Shown here: piece by piece, positions 24,301 through 39,300 of the stretch
How positions within the stretch are numbered: position 1 is the stretch's first letter
How the letters are laid out: each line of letters begins with the position of its first letter
Program-made: the position numbers and the translations under genes
The notes under the pieces: model-generated
What the model was told of the DNA's origin: nothing
What the model saw: only the letters and a program-made list of their open reading frames with translations
Databases searched by the model: none
From: Limnephilus marmoratus
Taxonomy: Eukaryota; Arthropoda; Insecta; Trichoptera; Limnephilidae
NCBI GenBank assembly: GCA_917880885.1
Contig: OU862913.1
Coordinates: 40,023,460-40,087,459, forward strand
DNA length: 64,000 nt
Direction of reading: 5' to 3'

Positions 24301-27300
24301 TTTAAATATGAGATTGACAAGAATGGCTTCCAAATGAGAGGTCTCAGTTGTTGAATTTGTTAAAGCATTCGTCTCGTTTGACGAAAGTTCCTGGGTTCGA
24401 GTCCCAGTTGTGACCATTATCTTTTATTTTTCTGTGTCTTGTTCGTTTCCGCGTTTAGGTTATTTTTTTGTATTTTTTTTCTTTTCAATGAAGTAAATAT
24501 CCTTTTATTTTCAATTACGGCGTGCAAAATTTCATAAATCTCGGAATAAAACGCTAGATTTGAATTTGAAATAATGCCACACCGCCCGCCCGCCACAGAC
24601 ACTCTCCTTTATATAATGTAAAACTATATAGAAACAGTATTTTGTTTCTCCTGTAAAGTCGCCAAATGGACTTGAGTCATTCACTACTTTGTTTTACTTG
24701 TAGTTATTTTTTTTTCACGATATGGTCATAGGTGGTACGTTATTTCCACACAAAAATATACATAAAGCCACGTGAAAACACCCAAATGGCAAAACCAATA
24801 ACCAAATAGACCATATACTTATTAGTGCCAGACATAAATCAAATTTACTGGATGTTCGCACTTATAAGGGAGCTAATATTGACTCTGACCATTTTCTCGT
24901 TGCAAGTCGACTGCGGTTTAAAATATCAAATGCTGGTAAAACAAGAAGGTCTAAAATCACAAAATTTAACACGAACAAATTACAAGTCCCCGAAACCAAA
25001 ATGTAATTTCGAACTACGCTCAACAGGATAGCGCAGTGTGACACACAAGATATCAACTCACAATGGACGGCCTGCAAAAACCTTTTAACAACAGCTGCTC
25101 TCAAAACCCTGGGAAAAGAAATTCCTATAAGAAGAAACCATTGGTTTGACTCAGACTGCGCAGAGGTAACGAAAAAGAAAAATGAACTCTATCAAAAAAC
25201 GTTACAACAAGGCTGTACAAGACAACTTATGGACACCTATAGGGAAACAAGGAAGATAGAAAAGAAAATGCACAGGAAAAAGAAACGCGAATATTTACAA
25301 AAAGAAATTAGAGAAGCTGAAGCACTCAGGCTTAAGAATGAGAGTAGGCTTTTCTACAAAAAAGTAAATAACATGAGAGCAGAGTTTAAGCCAAAAATAA
25401 ATATATGCAAGGACGAGAACGGAGTGATACTGAGTGAAAAGCCTGACATCCTGAGGAGATGGGTGAGGCACTTTGATACTGTTCTCAATAACAACTCGGC
25501 AGAGTTGGAGCACAACACGGTGGAGAGCACGGGAGATGACTTGCACATTGACAATGCTGAACCCCCTTCACTAGAGGAAGTGAAGCAGGCAATAAGACAG
25601 CTGAAAAACAACAAATCCCCCGGATCAGACGAGCTGGTGGCTAAATTATTTAAAGCAGCAGGTGGAGAGTTTACTCAATACCTGCATACCCTTATTCAAA
25701 AAGTATGGACAGAAGAAGAGGTGCCCGAAGAGTGGAGACTAGGAATTGTATGTCTACTACATAAGAAGGGCGACCAACTCGAGTGCTGTAATTACAGGGG
25801 AATAACGCTATTAAACACTGGCTATAAAATTATGTCAAACATCTTGTACAAAAGATTGCTTCCTATGTCTGAAGAAATCATTGGCAACTACCAATGTGGC
25901 TTCATGCCAGGCAAATCATGTATTGACCAAATTTTCTCCTTAAGACAGATTTTGGAAAAGACGCTAGAACACAATGTCGAAACACATCATCATTGTACAA
26001 TGCAATGAGTGAATTTGGAATACCGCGTAAGCTGATCAATCTGGTGAAATTAACAATGTCCCCAGTAACGTGTAGAGTCAGGGTTGGCAGTGATCTGTCC
26101 GAGCCCTTTGAAGCGCTCCACGGGGTGAGACAAGGAGATGGATTGGCCTGCCTCTTATTCAACATAGCCTTAGAAAAAGTTATTCGTGACTCAGGCATCG
26201 AGATAAGAGGAACGAAATTTGACAACTCTGTGCAACTATTGGCTTACGCTGATGATATCGACATAATCGCGAAAACTCCAGATGCTCTACGTTACGCCTT
26301 CATAAATCTTGAAAGCTCTGCCAAAAATATGGGTCTTGTACTAAACCAACAAAAGACCAAATACATGGCCGTAGGATGCACCCAACAAATCCCAACTCTC
26401 TCATGTGGAAACAAAAATTTCGAAACGGTACCAAGATTCACATACCTAGGCTCCCTGATAACAAACGACAATAATACCACAAAGGAGATCCAGAAGCGTA
26501 TAGTGAACGCAAATCGCTGTTATTTCCGCCTACAAAACCAATTAAAGTCCAGACTGCTGTCCAGAAACACGAAGATATTAGTGTACAAAACAAATATCAG
26601 ACCAGTACTTACGTACGCAGCTGAAACTTGGGTACTAACTAAGAGGAATGAGCGAGCACTAGACGTTTTTGAAAGAAAAATTTTGAGGCGCATCTTCGAA
26701 CCGGTTCAAGAAAATGGATTTTGGCGCAGACGTTATAACAATGAGCTCTATACCTTGTTTAATGAGCTAAACGTCGCAAAATTTATAAAACTGGGAAGAC
26801 TTCGGTGGTTGGGTCATGTGGAGAGAATGACCGAGCACCAAGCACCAAAGTTCCTGCTGAACTCAAGACCAATAGGGCGAAGAAGCCTGGGAAGACCAAG
26901 ACTAAGATGGAGCGACAACGTCCTCAAAGACCTATCCATCTTGGGGCTTCTAAACTGGAGAGAGCTGGCACAAAACCGAGATGAGTGGAGGAAGACTCTT
27001 GAGGAGGCCAAGACCCACCAGGGGTTGTAGAGCCAATATGATGATGATGATGATGTAGTTATTGTTTACACTAAGGAACGATTTAAAAATAGTTAATTAT
27101 TTTACGGGTTGCAAAATTAGTCTGCCGACAAAAAAAAACATTATTTTTAATATTTTTTTAAATCACGCTATTTTTGACTGAGTACAACAAAGTACTTTAA
27201 CTCGGGTAATATTGTCTTTTGGTAATATTGTCTTTTTTGTTCTTTAATCAATTTTTTTTATTTTCTGTCTGAATTTATTTTTTTCCTCTCTTTTTGGTCA

Positions 27301-30300
27301 ACTGAAAGACCGTTGAATGCTTTTATAGCATGGTATTTATGGTGTCTTCGTCCAAAGGTAGTATTTACCGTCAGAGTTTTTATGTTTTCTTTGTACGCTT
27401 ATCTAACTGGGTTTTTAGTGATATTTTGTATCTGTTGGTGCTTGTTTTTTTGGTCAAAAATGTAATTTAGTAGTGTTTTAACATATAATTGGCTTATTAT
27501 TCACTTACGTCCAGTAGCAAATGTAAAACAAAGTTGCTTGGGTTGTTCGACCAGTATTTCAATGGAAGATGATCCGAGGAACTACTGTCAGTGGTCCCTC
27601 CGTAACCGGTACACCATTGAAAAATTCGCCAATCGCGGTCTCAACATTTGTATCATCAGAACGGGTGGTTTCTACAATTCGTTCCTGAGTTCACAGCTCA
27701 GTTGTGGAACTATACGTAAACCCCTGAGTTTTCTTCCTCCCTCCTACATACAACATAGCCTTCTTCAAGATTCAAGATCATTCCTAATTTTCCTCAAGAA
27801 GACCCTCTACATAGCATCCAAAAAGATTACATAGGCCTGGAGCGAAATTATTTTTGTGAAATTATCTTGTGTGGATTTAATGTAAAAGAAATATCTTGAG
27901 AACTAAAAGTTAACATTGAGATGGTCAAATAACAACCTACCTGTAATCGCACTAATGACTAACTGTGACGGCCTCCGTAGTCGAAGGTTAGAATCCACAA
28001 CTACAAATCCAGAAGTCGCGAGTTCCTCTCCTTTCTCTCACTTGGTTCTGGTATTACGTTACAGGAGATCTATGTGTCATGGCGGGAACCATCCAGCCGG
28101 GTGTCTGCAGACACATAATGAGGTGCTCCGTCGTCTTGGAAGCGGCATTCCACGGATTGCCATATCAGGTGAGGTCACATAGATATAATCTTTCTACATA
28201 TCAAGTAAATTCCTTATTTATTTTACCAATCAAAGTTACTTAGTATTATATGTATTTTTCTATGGATATTTTACAACCAAAAGCACTGCAGTACAAATGA
28301 AAATTAACAAACTCGTCATTTAATATACCAAACCAGTTATTTTATTTCAAAGCATTCCTGTTGATCTCACTGAATAAATATATAAAAAATATTTCTCGTC
28401 ACCAATGCATACATTCGTTTTGAATTTCGAAGGATCAACAATGAAGTTAGGTGTTGCTTCTTTCTACTTTAAATATATTCTGGAAAACCAGTAAGCTTAT
28501 AATTTTTTTTGTTTTTGTGTGTTTGTATTATTTTTTACTTACGTACCTTTGCAAATAATTATCTACATTTGTAAACCTACATAAAATTATATGTTGCTGC
28601 AATCGTTTTTTGCTAAAAGTTTATTTTTTATTTATAAATATTTAATTGAAAACATTCAATGTTTCAAAGAAAAACCGTGGTATGAATCTGCTTTTCGTAA
28701 TTGGACAATTTTTTTAAGTAGCTTTAGGGATACCATGGTTCAATTCACAATGAAAAACAATATTGATGACAATACTCGTGTAGTAATGTATAAAAATAAA
28801 ATAAGTTATAACATCATATATTTTTATTTTATGCAGTTAGTTTTTTAACGTTGGTATTGAAAGTCGATTAAATAAAAGGTTTGTACAAAGTGAAGTCATT
28901 TAACCCCTCCGAATTTTCGCGAATATGCACTTGAGATGTCTCAAACAAAATGAAATTTTACGAAAACTTTGTGTTATTACCGCTTCACAATTAAATCTCT
29001 ATAAATAAAACATTTCTGTACGTAGCCGAATAGCAAAAACTGTTTTAGAAAGGTTAAAAATAAGCTTTCGAATTATTATATTACAAATAAATATTAAGAT
29101 TTGTAAATATTAAAATTTAGCATGCAAACATGAAAAATAGGTAAAAATGACTGACTTGATGTTTTATATGTGAAAACGGTACTAAAATCACAGTTTATGT
29201 AAACAACAATACTTATTCTATTGTATATATTGTTAAGAACACCTACCTGAGGTGCCTACCTTCTGCCGACAGACCAGCTCAGAGTGGTCAGCAGAGCGGA
29301 GGAGACTATCATCACCAGGGTTGTAGGATCTCTGAGGCGTTGGTGTGGCATCCCTGAAATAAACTCTTTCCTACGGGCCGGGGAGGCAATGAAACAATTC
29401 AGCTGCGGTAAATATCAGGTGTATTGGGTAGAATCCGTTCATAAAACAACAATGGTACATAACACAGTCAAGGTTAGGACAAGGTAGCATCAATATCCTA
29501 TCTAATTCAGGGGTATTTGGGCCTAAAATCTCTCTCTGCTTCGAGGCCCTCTGGGGCGGTCATTTATTTACGCATTGAATTTAAAAAGGAACCCACGCAA
29601 AAAGAGGAATTAATGGCTCGGGTACTCACTGCTGTAAGCTGGTGGCTTGGAGATCGGTGAGGTGAGAGGAATTCAGCCGGAGCTGGCGTTCCCGCAGGTC
29701 ACTACCAGCGAACACCGCCATTGCGGTTCCATGGAATATTCCAGAACAAAACGGAACGATTCACGCTGCGCGTGCACACAAGGCGCTTCCGTAGAAGGAA
29801 TGCCGGTCGGGGCCGATCGATCTATCGCCGCTAGCGCGCGGGACGCGTGCGGAGAGGGGGGAAACCGTTTGTAAACACAGTGGCGTGGCGTTCTAATTTG
29901 TGAGGGGGCATTTCGTGTATCGTAACACCATGTGTAATAAACACTTTTGTCACCTCACTTTTTTATCATTTCATATAAAAATATTTAATAAAAATTAAAA
30001 ATGTCGAGCGCGGACCAGCCGCCGGTAGTAAATTTGCGCGGGAAAATATTTTGGTCAATTACGCAACTGACAGCTGATTCCTGTTATGTATTTCTATAAA
30101 CAACTTGATAGAGATGTACAGCTTGATCTACTATCGACCTTTTACTTTTTGGTACAGGGATGTAACTAAAACAATAACGGAGTTAGAACAATTTCTATGG
30201 AAACACACGCGCTGACGTGTAAACACGCTTATTGTACTTGACTGCTGTCCTATTTCTAACGCTTATATCTGTTTACATTGCGGAGGGGTTTTTAAAATAA

Positions 30301-33300
30301 AATATTTAACATAGCAGGTCTTATGACTTATGACATGTCCTTCACCACTTAAAACTTTTTGTCAACTACACAAAACGGTTATATTCTAATTCTGGCAATT
30401 ACTGAAGATGGCAGTATAAAAGAATAGGTAATACAAGGTCGTGTGTTTTCAGGTGTGCGCCTCCCCGGAGAACAGGCTGATAGTGTGCTGTCCCTGGGTA
30501 CCAGGGCAAGAGACAAGACTGCAAACCAGATACCAGGCAAACACAACTACCCCTAGAGAAGGTACCTCACTTTTACTTCACATAGTTTTTTAACATTCAC
30601 CTATTGTGTTGTATAACTTTAGTGTTTCTGTTTATTTAAAGGTGATAACTGTACAATGGTGGATACTGGCAAGGAGGGAGTGTGCAGTCAATTCAGCAAC
30701 TGCCTGACAGCGATGGAGGCCGCCAGTAAAGGCAAATTTCCACAGGTACTGTTCATCCGTTTACGTAAAATAGCAACATGTTTTCACAGTACGACAATTT
30801 TACCTACTATTAAAAATATTTACTCCTGCGATTATAGAATTATTTTAAATCAATCTACTTAACATATGAGTGTCAGAAGACAACATTGCGAAATTAGCAT
30901 TAACATAAAAAATGGTGCTTAATTAACAGAGGTATGATCAGTAATATACACATGTTGTTGTATTTTTATTTTTTATTTATTTATTTATTTTTATTTATTT
31001 TATTTATTATGGAAAATCAACAGATATTTTACACTTATAATAATAACTTTAATAATATACATAATATCCAATGATAGATTTTCACCTAATTAAAATTATA
31101 ATTAAAAAGTAATACAAAAAAGTAAGGGTCCTGTACCCGTAAGAACGTAACAAAAATATAAAAATTATTCAAAAAAATGATTTAAAAACATAATATAAAC
31201 TGTAATAATCTGCTTACTAAATTTTAAATATGAAGTATTCAGAGTCAGAAATCAAATATTAATATTTAAATATAAAACAAAGTAAGTGTGCAAATTTTTC
31301 ACGTTATGCAGTTTGTTACCTGCATTAAGCAATAAGAGATGACATACGTCATATTAATGACCACTATCTTAAACTGTGTGAAAATCGGTACCAAATAGAA
31401 GAATTTTTTTTTATCCGAATCCTTAAAGCGGTTCCGATACGGTCAAGCGTATCATTTAGTATTCATTCGTCTGTGCAGCTGGTCATACAAAGTGGATTTC
31501 GTGTGACTGTGTATGAAATATAATCCAACGGACATGAAGCTTTCTAGCTTTGAGTCTGAATAAAAATAACCGAATTTAGTGCCAAGAATGGTACAAATTA
31601 ATAACCATTTTACTCACGCTTGATCAAGCCGATCGCGAATACGGTTAACCGCGCATTATTAATATAAGATCTTATCGAGTTGGCAGGGAAATAGCGTAGA
31701 TGCTGGACGCAAGCACCAATCAAACATTATTATCGATCAAATTGATTGACTCAAGATAAAAAACTAGGCAATTGTTTCAAGCCACTTGATCTAATCGCCT
31801 ATTTTCTGGTCTTTTCTCTTTCATGTTTTTTAAAACAAAATCACAATGAAGACTAAGCCAATTGTGTTTACAGGTTTGCGCTGTAGAGGGTCCTGATCAG
31901 ATTGTTTGCTGCCCTCTTGTGACAGTAGCTGAAGGTATTGTATCCAGAAGTTCTCATCATTCTCTCAATAATATTTCTTCCTTCTTGTTTAATGATCATG
32001 TTACTTTTGCAGGTGATCATTGCATGTTAACTGCAACAGGGAGGGCTGGCAAGTGCCTTCGAATAACGAAATGCCCCGTCGCCGTGGAGGCAGCCCTGAA
32101 GGGAATGACTCCTCAGGTGAAGTCGCTCTTAACACTTTTATAGTAACCACTGCATGTCTCTCTTCTTTCTGTTATATTAATTAAATATTACTAATAAGGT
32201 ACCATACATATACATTACAATGAAGAAAACAGCTTTAATTAATTTATATTTATTAAATTTGATTTAGTCTTTGCATGCATTATTATTTTTGAATAAAAAT
32301 ATCAACATGCTTCAAAACTAATGGTTTCTTCATCAGAATTTTTTTTTTAAATTGGCTCTGTACAGGAGGCCCTGAGAAAAATAATTCTTCTCAAAACCTG
32401 TGTCATCTTTGGTTGCTGTGTGAAGGGTCTTTTTAGGAAAGGAAAGGGAGGAACTTTTGGGAAGAAAAAGGGTACAAAGTTCTGGGAAGGAAAGAGGTAG
32501 GAGTCTAAAAGTCAATGTGTCTGAAAATGGCGGACGTATACATCCGTCACTCCCACTGCGGTTTAAGGCAATGTCCCGAGAGAGTACGGCTTGAGAAGTC
32601 AAAGGCACCTCTGTAACTATTCTCTCCAGATCCGGCCTCCCGTGCAGCTGGTGGGCAGACGCATCTGCCAACAAGACCCGGACAAGGCTCATCCCATGAA
32701 ACCGAGTACCCCCGCTAAGTTTCAAAACATAGCGAACTACTTGGAGTGACCTATGAAAGAGGTGTCGGTTATCCAAAAAGTTATTCCCTGGACACCCGCT
32801 TCTTAAAATGAGAATTCCCAAAGGATCTAAACATAAGTTTTCTTTTTTTAATAACCTCTATTTTGTTTTCAGATTTGCTCATTTGATGGCTCTGTCCCAG
32901 TTGTCTGCTGCGAAGGGGTGGTTGAAGGTATTGGTATGGCGCTTGGCGTTGTTTGTACTCGTCTACGTTTTGTAATCTGTACAGCGTACTTCGCCGTAAC
33001 ATTTAGGTATTGTGTATTGAAACAGTAGCGCAATCTATCTCTCTTCAGATTGATTTTGAGAAATATTGTTTATTTCTACGCGCCAATTCAATGCAATAGT
33101 TTTAACATGAAATGTCAATCACAGGAGAAACAGGCCTCCCTCAATTCGAACAAGGAATCTCATTGAGTCATGGGGACTAGCTAGTGTCCTGATAGGTTAT
33201 GCTATTAAGTAAAAATACTGTATTAGCTCAAAGAGTTGAAAGTATATATTGAGAATAAAACATGATATTAGGATTTAAATACTAAAGGTTATAAATTACC

Positions 33301-36300
33301 AAATAGACCTTACCCTGAACCGATATGGAAAAATGTTTGCTAGCTAAATTAAACATTACGTCGCCTCAGTTCTTAATTGTCCAAACATTTATAAGAAAAT
33401 TTTACAGGAGGAAATGGTTTTCTTTCATTATTTCGTTGAAACATTATGATAAGTGTTTTAAGATAAAGCTTTTTCCATAAAGGTTAAGGTCTAATTAGTT
33501 TAAATTATTTGTAGTTTAGTGATTTTGTCATTTTTTTATACTTTATTTTTTTTTATTTTAAAGTGGAGATTGAATAAAAACTACAATGGTCTTTTGGACA
33601 ATTAAGAACTAGGCTGCAGCTTAGGTTAAGACAGGATGAACGAGGTTCTCCGACCCCGGAATCGCGTGCTCAATATGGGTAATCTTGTTGTGGCACTTTC
33701 GCGAATTCTAGAGGAAAACTACGCGCCAAGCCCGGGATGATCGATCTTATCCAAGATTATGGCATTACGAAACAATCTCATAGACACCGCCACGCGGTAT
33801 GTTTAACCCGTCTGCTTGTTTAGGAATAAATACATCCCAAAACATGTAATCGTATTATACTTTCATAAGACCAAAAACGTTCCGAGCGACCTTACATTTT
33901 AAAAGCTGTATATCTCTCTTCCTCTCATGCAAATATATGTATTTTTCTTTTAACCAGAAAGAAAACAAAATAATTCTTCTTATTTTCTTTGAAATGTGAA
34001 ATCTATCTTGCATAGATATTTTACAATCTCGATTTCAGTTTCAGAATTTTTTTCAGAATCCGAGGCTTCCGGATTGTGAGGTGCGAATATATTGAACCAA
34101 GCAGACGGGTTAAAATAATCCAACCTACATCGACTGTGGACGGCATAGCTCCCGATAATATATTAAAATCAACAAATAATGATTACATTAAAACATAAAG
34201 CATCGTGTTTAACTTCCTGCAAACAGGGTTATTCGTAATCCTGTGGATTATATCGATATTTAATTATTTAAAAACTCGACTGTCAAACTATAGACGTTTC
34301 CTCCGGCGTCTTTCGTTCAAAAGTGGACGGAAGAGCGCTTTCGCGACGAAAAGCCAAAATTGTTGCCAAATATTGCTAGCATTATGAAAAAAAACTAAAT
34401 AGACATCATATGGTAATTTCTTTTCATAGCAGAATATTCACTATTCATTAATTATTACAAATCCAGCAGGCAATGGTAAGAATAGTTGTGTGGGCTTCCC
34501 CATCAATACAAAATTATTTTACATTGCAAAAGGCAGCAAGTCGTTGAGGCGAGATACCAACGGCTCAGAATGGAATTTAAACAGGCAAAGATCTACCCTC
34601 AAATATTCAACTGACGCACATTACTTCTGAATTGTAGGCAGAATCTCCATCGTCATTTTGTGTTATGTAACCCTGGTATGTCTGTTTTTTTTTTAAGGTG
34701 ATAACTGTACGATGGTGGACACAGGAAGAAAGGGAGTGTGCAGCCAATTTGCCAACTGCCAGTCAGCAATAGAGGCATCCAGTAAAGGCATTTCCCCACA
34801 GGTACTGTTTCTTTTTTATAAAATCTTTACATACACTCCAAATAGGTAAAGATTTTGTAAAAAATCATAACCTTCTATATCAATCAATAATCTAAAACCA
34901 ACCAAATCACTCGTTATGGTTTTCAAATGTAAAAAAAACTCATGCCTATAACCTGAGTATGGCTAGACGGAAAGAAAACGGATAGTAGTCGTAGAGTAAA
35001 GCATAAATAAGATAACACAGATGACCTGAAAGACATCGAGGATATGGATAGAAAAAGAAGAGCTTCCGTTAGAACAGGTATGCTGTCAAGACATTTTTAT
35101 ATTGCAATCCAAACGTAAAAAGAATACTCAACCTATTCTGCACATCACTGTATACGTCAGAACTGTGAATAGATTACAGTGCATCCCAATGGCATAAGCT
35201 ACAAATCGCTTACGATAATGTTTATCGCCAACTATACTGCCTAAAATCCTTCCTGGGGGATATACTTTCAGAGCGCTTTTCCGCCAATGCTAGAAAAGTG
35301 GTTGTCACCATTACAGTGGTTGTCCAGATGGATTTCCCCCTTATGGCCCTCTGGAGATAGGAGACGGTCAAATATTCTTCATAAACGACTGCTTATTTAT
35401 ATTTTTTGTGTTTACTTTTTTTCAGTTTCATTTTTCATGCTTATTCATTTTTATTTTTTTTGTGCATTGTTATTTTGCTACTTCTTCTTATTATTTGTCT
35501 AATTTTTAAATTTATTTTGAAATATAGAATGTATTGCACTGCACTACCCCTGCGTACATTCTGGAATTTGGTCGTGATAATCTAAAATCATATCTATTAT
35601 TTTAATTGTTATTATTAAAAACACTGCAGCAAAACCGAAATCGCTTAAATGCTGTATACATAGATTCGAAATCTGTATACCTATTCAGACTGTACACTGG
35701 CTGTGTTTAATGTAAATCACATAATTGTGCGAACAAATGATAAATCGATTTGGATGTTAATAAAAGCATTTACGTTAAAAATCAAATAATAAAAATATTT
35801 GACGGTTAAAAAAAAGTATTTCAGTTGCACAGAGGATGAAGCAGGAGAGGTCCCAAGTTCGATTCTCGGTGGAGATGTGATAATTTATTTTCTGTGTCTT
35901 TTCTCTTTCTTGTTCTTTAAATCTTAATAACATTGTCACTTTATTTATTAAAATCACAATGAATACAAAGGCTAATTTTTTTTTCAGATTTGCGCTTTAA
36001 AAGACAGAGTTCAGATTGTCTGCTGCCCTCCGGTGACAGTTATTGAAGGTACGGTACCCAGAACTTAATCTTTCCACTTTTGATACCGACAATCCCTGGT
36101 GGAATTTCATTATAACAATATAATAAAACAAGTATAAAACTTATTCCCACTCAATTATTTGTGACCGTCAGCAATTTCAGCCTGTTAAGGCCATCTTTCG
36201 ACAGGTATAATGGTTACTTAAACTTTAGTTTCCATACATAAAATTTGCGGGAAAAGGAGAAGAAGTCTTACAGGATTTTATTCAATCTATACAGGTTTCC

Positions 36301-39300
36301 CAAGTTTATTGCTATGTTTTCTTTGACGGTTGATAACTAGAAATCCAATCAAACGGGAAAAAATAACAAAACTACTAAATGCATGCATAAAAAAAAATTC
36401 TTTAAATTCAAAGATGTAGTATGTACATTAAATCTAATGGCTGAGCCATGGGCTGTCCGATCTCCCCGGTGTTATTCATCAATTACGTGGAAGAATCTAC
36501 CAAAAATTTAAAATTATTTAAAATCTTAGATATATAAATTCTCATTCCATTTAACTGGACAGGAATGCACTAACAATCAAATATTTTTTCTAAGAGAAAT
36601 TAAAAAAAAAATTACAATTCTGTCCGGGTTACGATGAAAATGGGGGAAAATAAGATTACTTTTCTTTACCTAGGTACTGAAATTGTTAACAAAAAATTGC
36701 ATTTTCAATCTTTAAAAAAAGCTTTTTTTTTTCTTTTTATTGAGGAAACAAACAGTCATAAAGAAAAATGATTATAACAATAAAATTCATATGTTGTAGA
36801 CCAATTAAGTTCCATTATCTTAAAAAAAAATATTGGTTTAGTATTTTTACTTACTCAACTTATTAAATGACAAAGAATAAAGAATATAAACATAATAAAG
36901 AAAAACATAAAAAAGAAGAACACAATAAAGAAAAACGTAAAATTATTAACAAACATGGTTATACTATTTACTATGGTTGATAATAATATAATTTTCACAA
37001 AAAAGAGGAAAAAAAAGTATTTTTATTTATTAATTTACTATGCTTCATTTTAAATGATTTCAAGTCATGGTTGAAAATGTCTACATCTCGTAAGGCATTG
37101 TAAGTTTCACAGATACGTAATATTACAGAGTTTTGCGCATATTTAGATTTACTGTGTGGTATTCTAAATAAGTCGTTCGATCTGGTGTTTTGCTTGGGGC
37201 AACGAAATGCAATATTTTCTAACAGATATGATGAATCAACAAGGCAATTCACGATTTTGTGTAAGAATAATGCATCAGAGATTTTTCTGCGTTTATATAA
37301 AGCGATAGGGTCAAATCGATGATCACTAAAACGATAGGATAGGTGTTTTATAAATTTGTTCTGGATATTTTCAATGCGATGAATATAATGTTTGATATTG
37401 AGGATTCCAAATTACTGAGGCGAACTCGAGTTGTGAACGTACATATGACATATTTATATAACAGAATTTTGGTGTGTGCTATAATAAAAGGCTTTGTAAT
37501 GCGAATAATGAAACCCAATTGCTTATAAGCATTTTCTAGAATATTTTCAATATGATCCCTAAATAACATTTTAGAATCTAGTATTACTCCAAGATCTCTT
37601 ATTGTTTCTACTCGTTGTAGAGGTACATGGTTTAATTTGTAAATATAATTAATTGGATTTTTTTTTCGTGTAAAAGTAATAACATTACATTTATCTATAT
37701 TTAGACATAATTGATTATTTTTGCAATATTCCTCAATTTTGCTAACGTCTTCTTATAATTGGTTGCAGTCATCTATGGAGCTAATACATTTATATGATTT
37801 CATGTCATCGGCGTAAAAAAGGAAACAAAAATGGTTTATAACATGGTTCATGTCGTTTATATATAAAATAAACAATAGAGGCCCTAGATGAGACCCTTGC
37901 AGTACCCCTGAGGGAATAGTTATAATTTGTGACATGTAACCTTTTCAAGCAACAGCTTGACTTCTATTTTTAACATATGAAGAGAACCATCTCAGAAGAT
38001 CTCCACATATTCCAATCTTCGAGAGCTTGTTTAACAGTATGTCATGATTTATTTTGTCGAAAGCCTTAGAAAAATCTGTGTAAATGGAATCAACCTGTTT
38101 CCTATTATCCATAGAGTTAAGAACAAAATCATTAAACTGTCCTTGGTTCGATTCAACAGATCTGCCTTGAAAAAAAAACCATGTTGATGGGGGCTAATAA
38201 TAGTATTTTTGCATATGTTAAAAAGTTTGTTACACACGATTTTTTCCAAGATTTTACTAAGGATACATAGCTTAGAGATAGGTCTATAATTTTCAATGTT
38301 GTGCTTCTCCCCTTTTTTAAAAACAGGTGTAACAAAAGCTTGTTTCCAAATGGTAGGAAATACACCTTCTGATTTTTTGAACAGTAGTATTACAGGAGTA
38401 ACTAGTGTTTCAGCACAATTTACAATAAAAATTGGGTGTACCTTATCACAACCGGCACTTTTTTTGTGTCCACATTTTTTAGATGTTTTAACACTAATGG
38501 TGCAGTTATATCAATTGAATTAAGATTAATTGAATTTATGGCATCATCATTACTTATATCAACAAAATTTGTGGAAGTATTATTAGCAGTTGTATCGGGG
38601 ACAAAAACAGATTGGAAATAATCGTTAAAAATATTGCAAATACGTTGCCCATCACTTGAGGAAATGTTTTTGTGATATACGTTATTAGGTACTCCAGAAG
38701 ATGATTGTTTAGATTTCACGAAAGTCCAAAAATATTTAACATCTTTCCTTATATTGAACTCAGCATTCTTTATATAATTGGTGTAACATTTTTTTATTTT
38801 TTTTTTATTAGTAATAGAAGGTACATAAATTACAAATAATTTTTATACAGTAATTAATTACATAGTAGAATATTTGATGTACCCCCATAATTAAGCAAGG
38901 CTTGTGTGTATGGGGGGGTGTTATTGTATTGCTTTTTTATATCATTCAGTTTAAGTTTTCAGTATAATTTTTGAGGTGAGTTTTAAAATTTTTTATATTG
39001 GTATTCATGTTTCTAATTTTTTCTGGTAATGAATTAAAAAATTTTGCTCCGAGATATTTATGACTCAATTGTCCAATTTTTTTTTACATTTTGGAGTGGG
39101 AAGTATTGATGTTTGTCTAAGACTTCTGTTATTTTTAAAGGGTGCAACTTGATTTTTAATATTATCTTTATAAATTTGTAATGTTGCATGATAAAAGTAT
39201 AATGCACTTAATTTTCTGACCTTAAATTGTTTGAATAAAAGTTCTGACGAATATGAGTAGGGTTTTTTTAAAATTGTTTTTATTATTAGTTTTTGTGATA

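Noticed and set aside
29647..29700. Sequence ending TTCCCGCAG|GT as a possible first half of clip 1
   Set aside because: No cysteines at the required positions and an in-frame stop just upstream. 28065-28168 fits exactly.
32781..33002. Minus-strand 73-codon frame
   Set aside because: It overlaps exon 7 and the end of a family G copy and has no domain.
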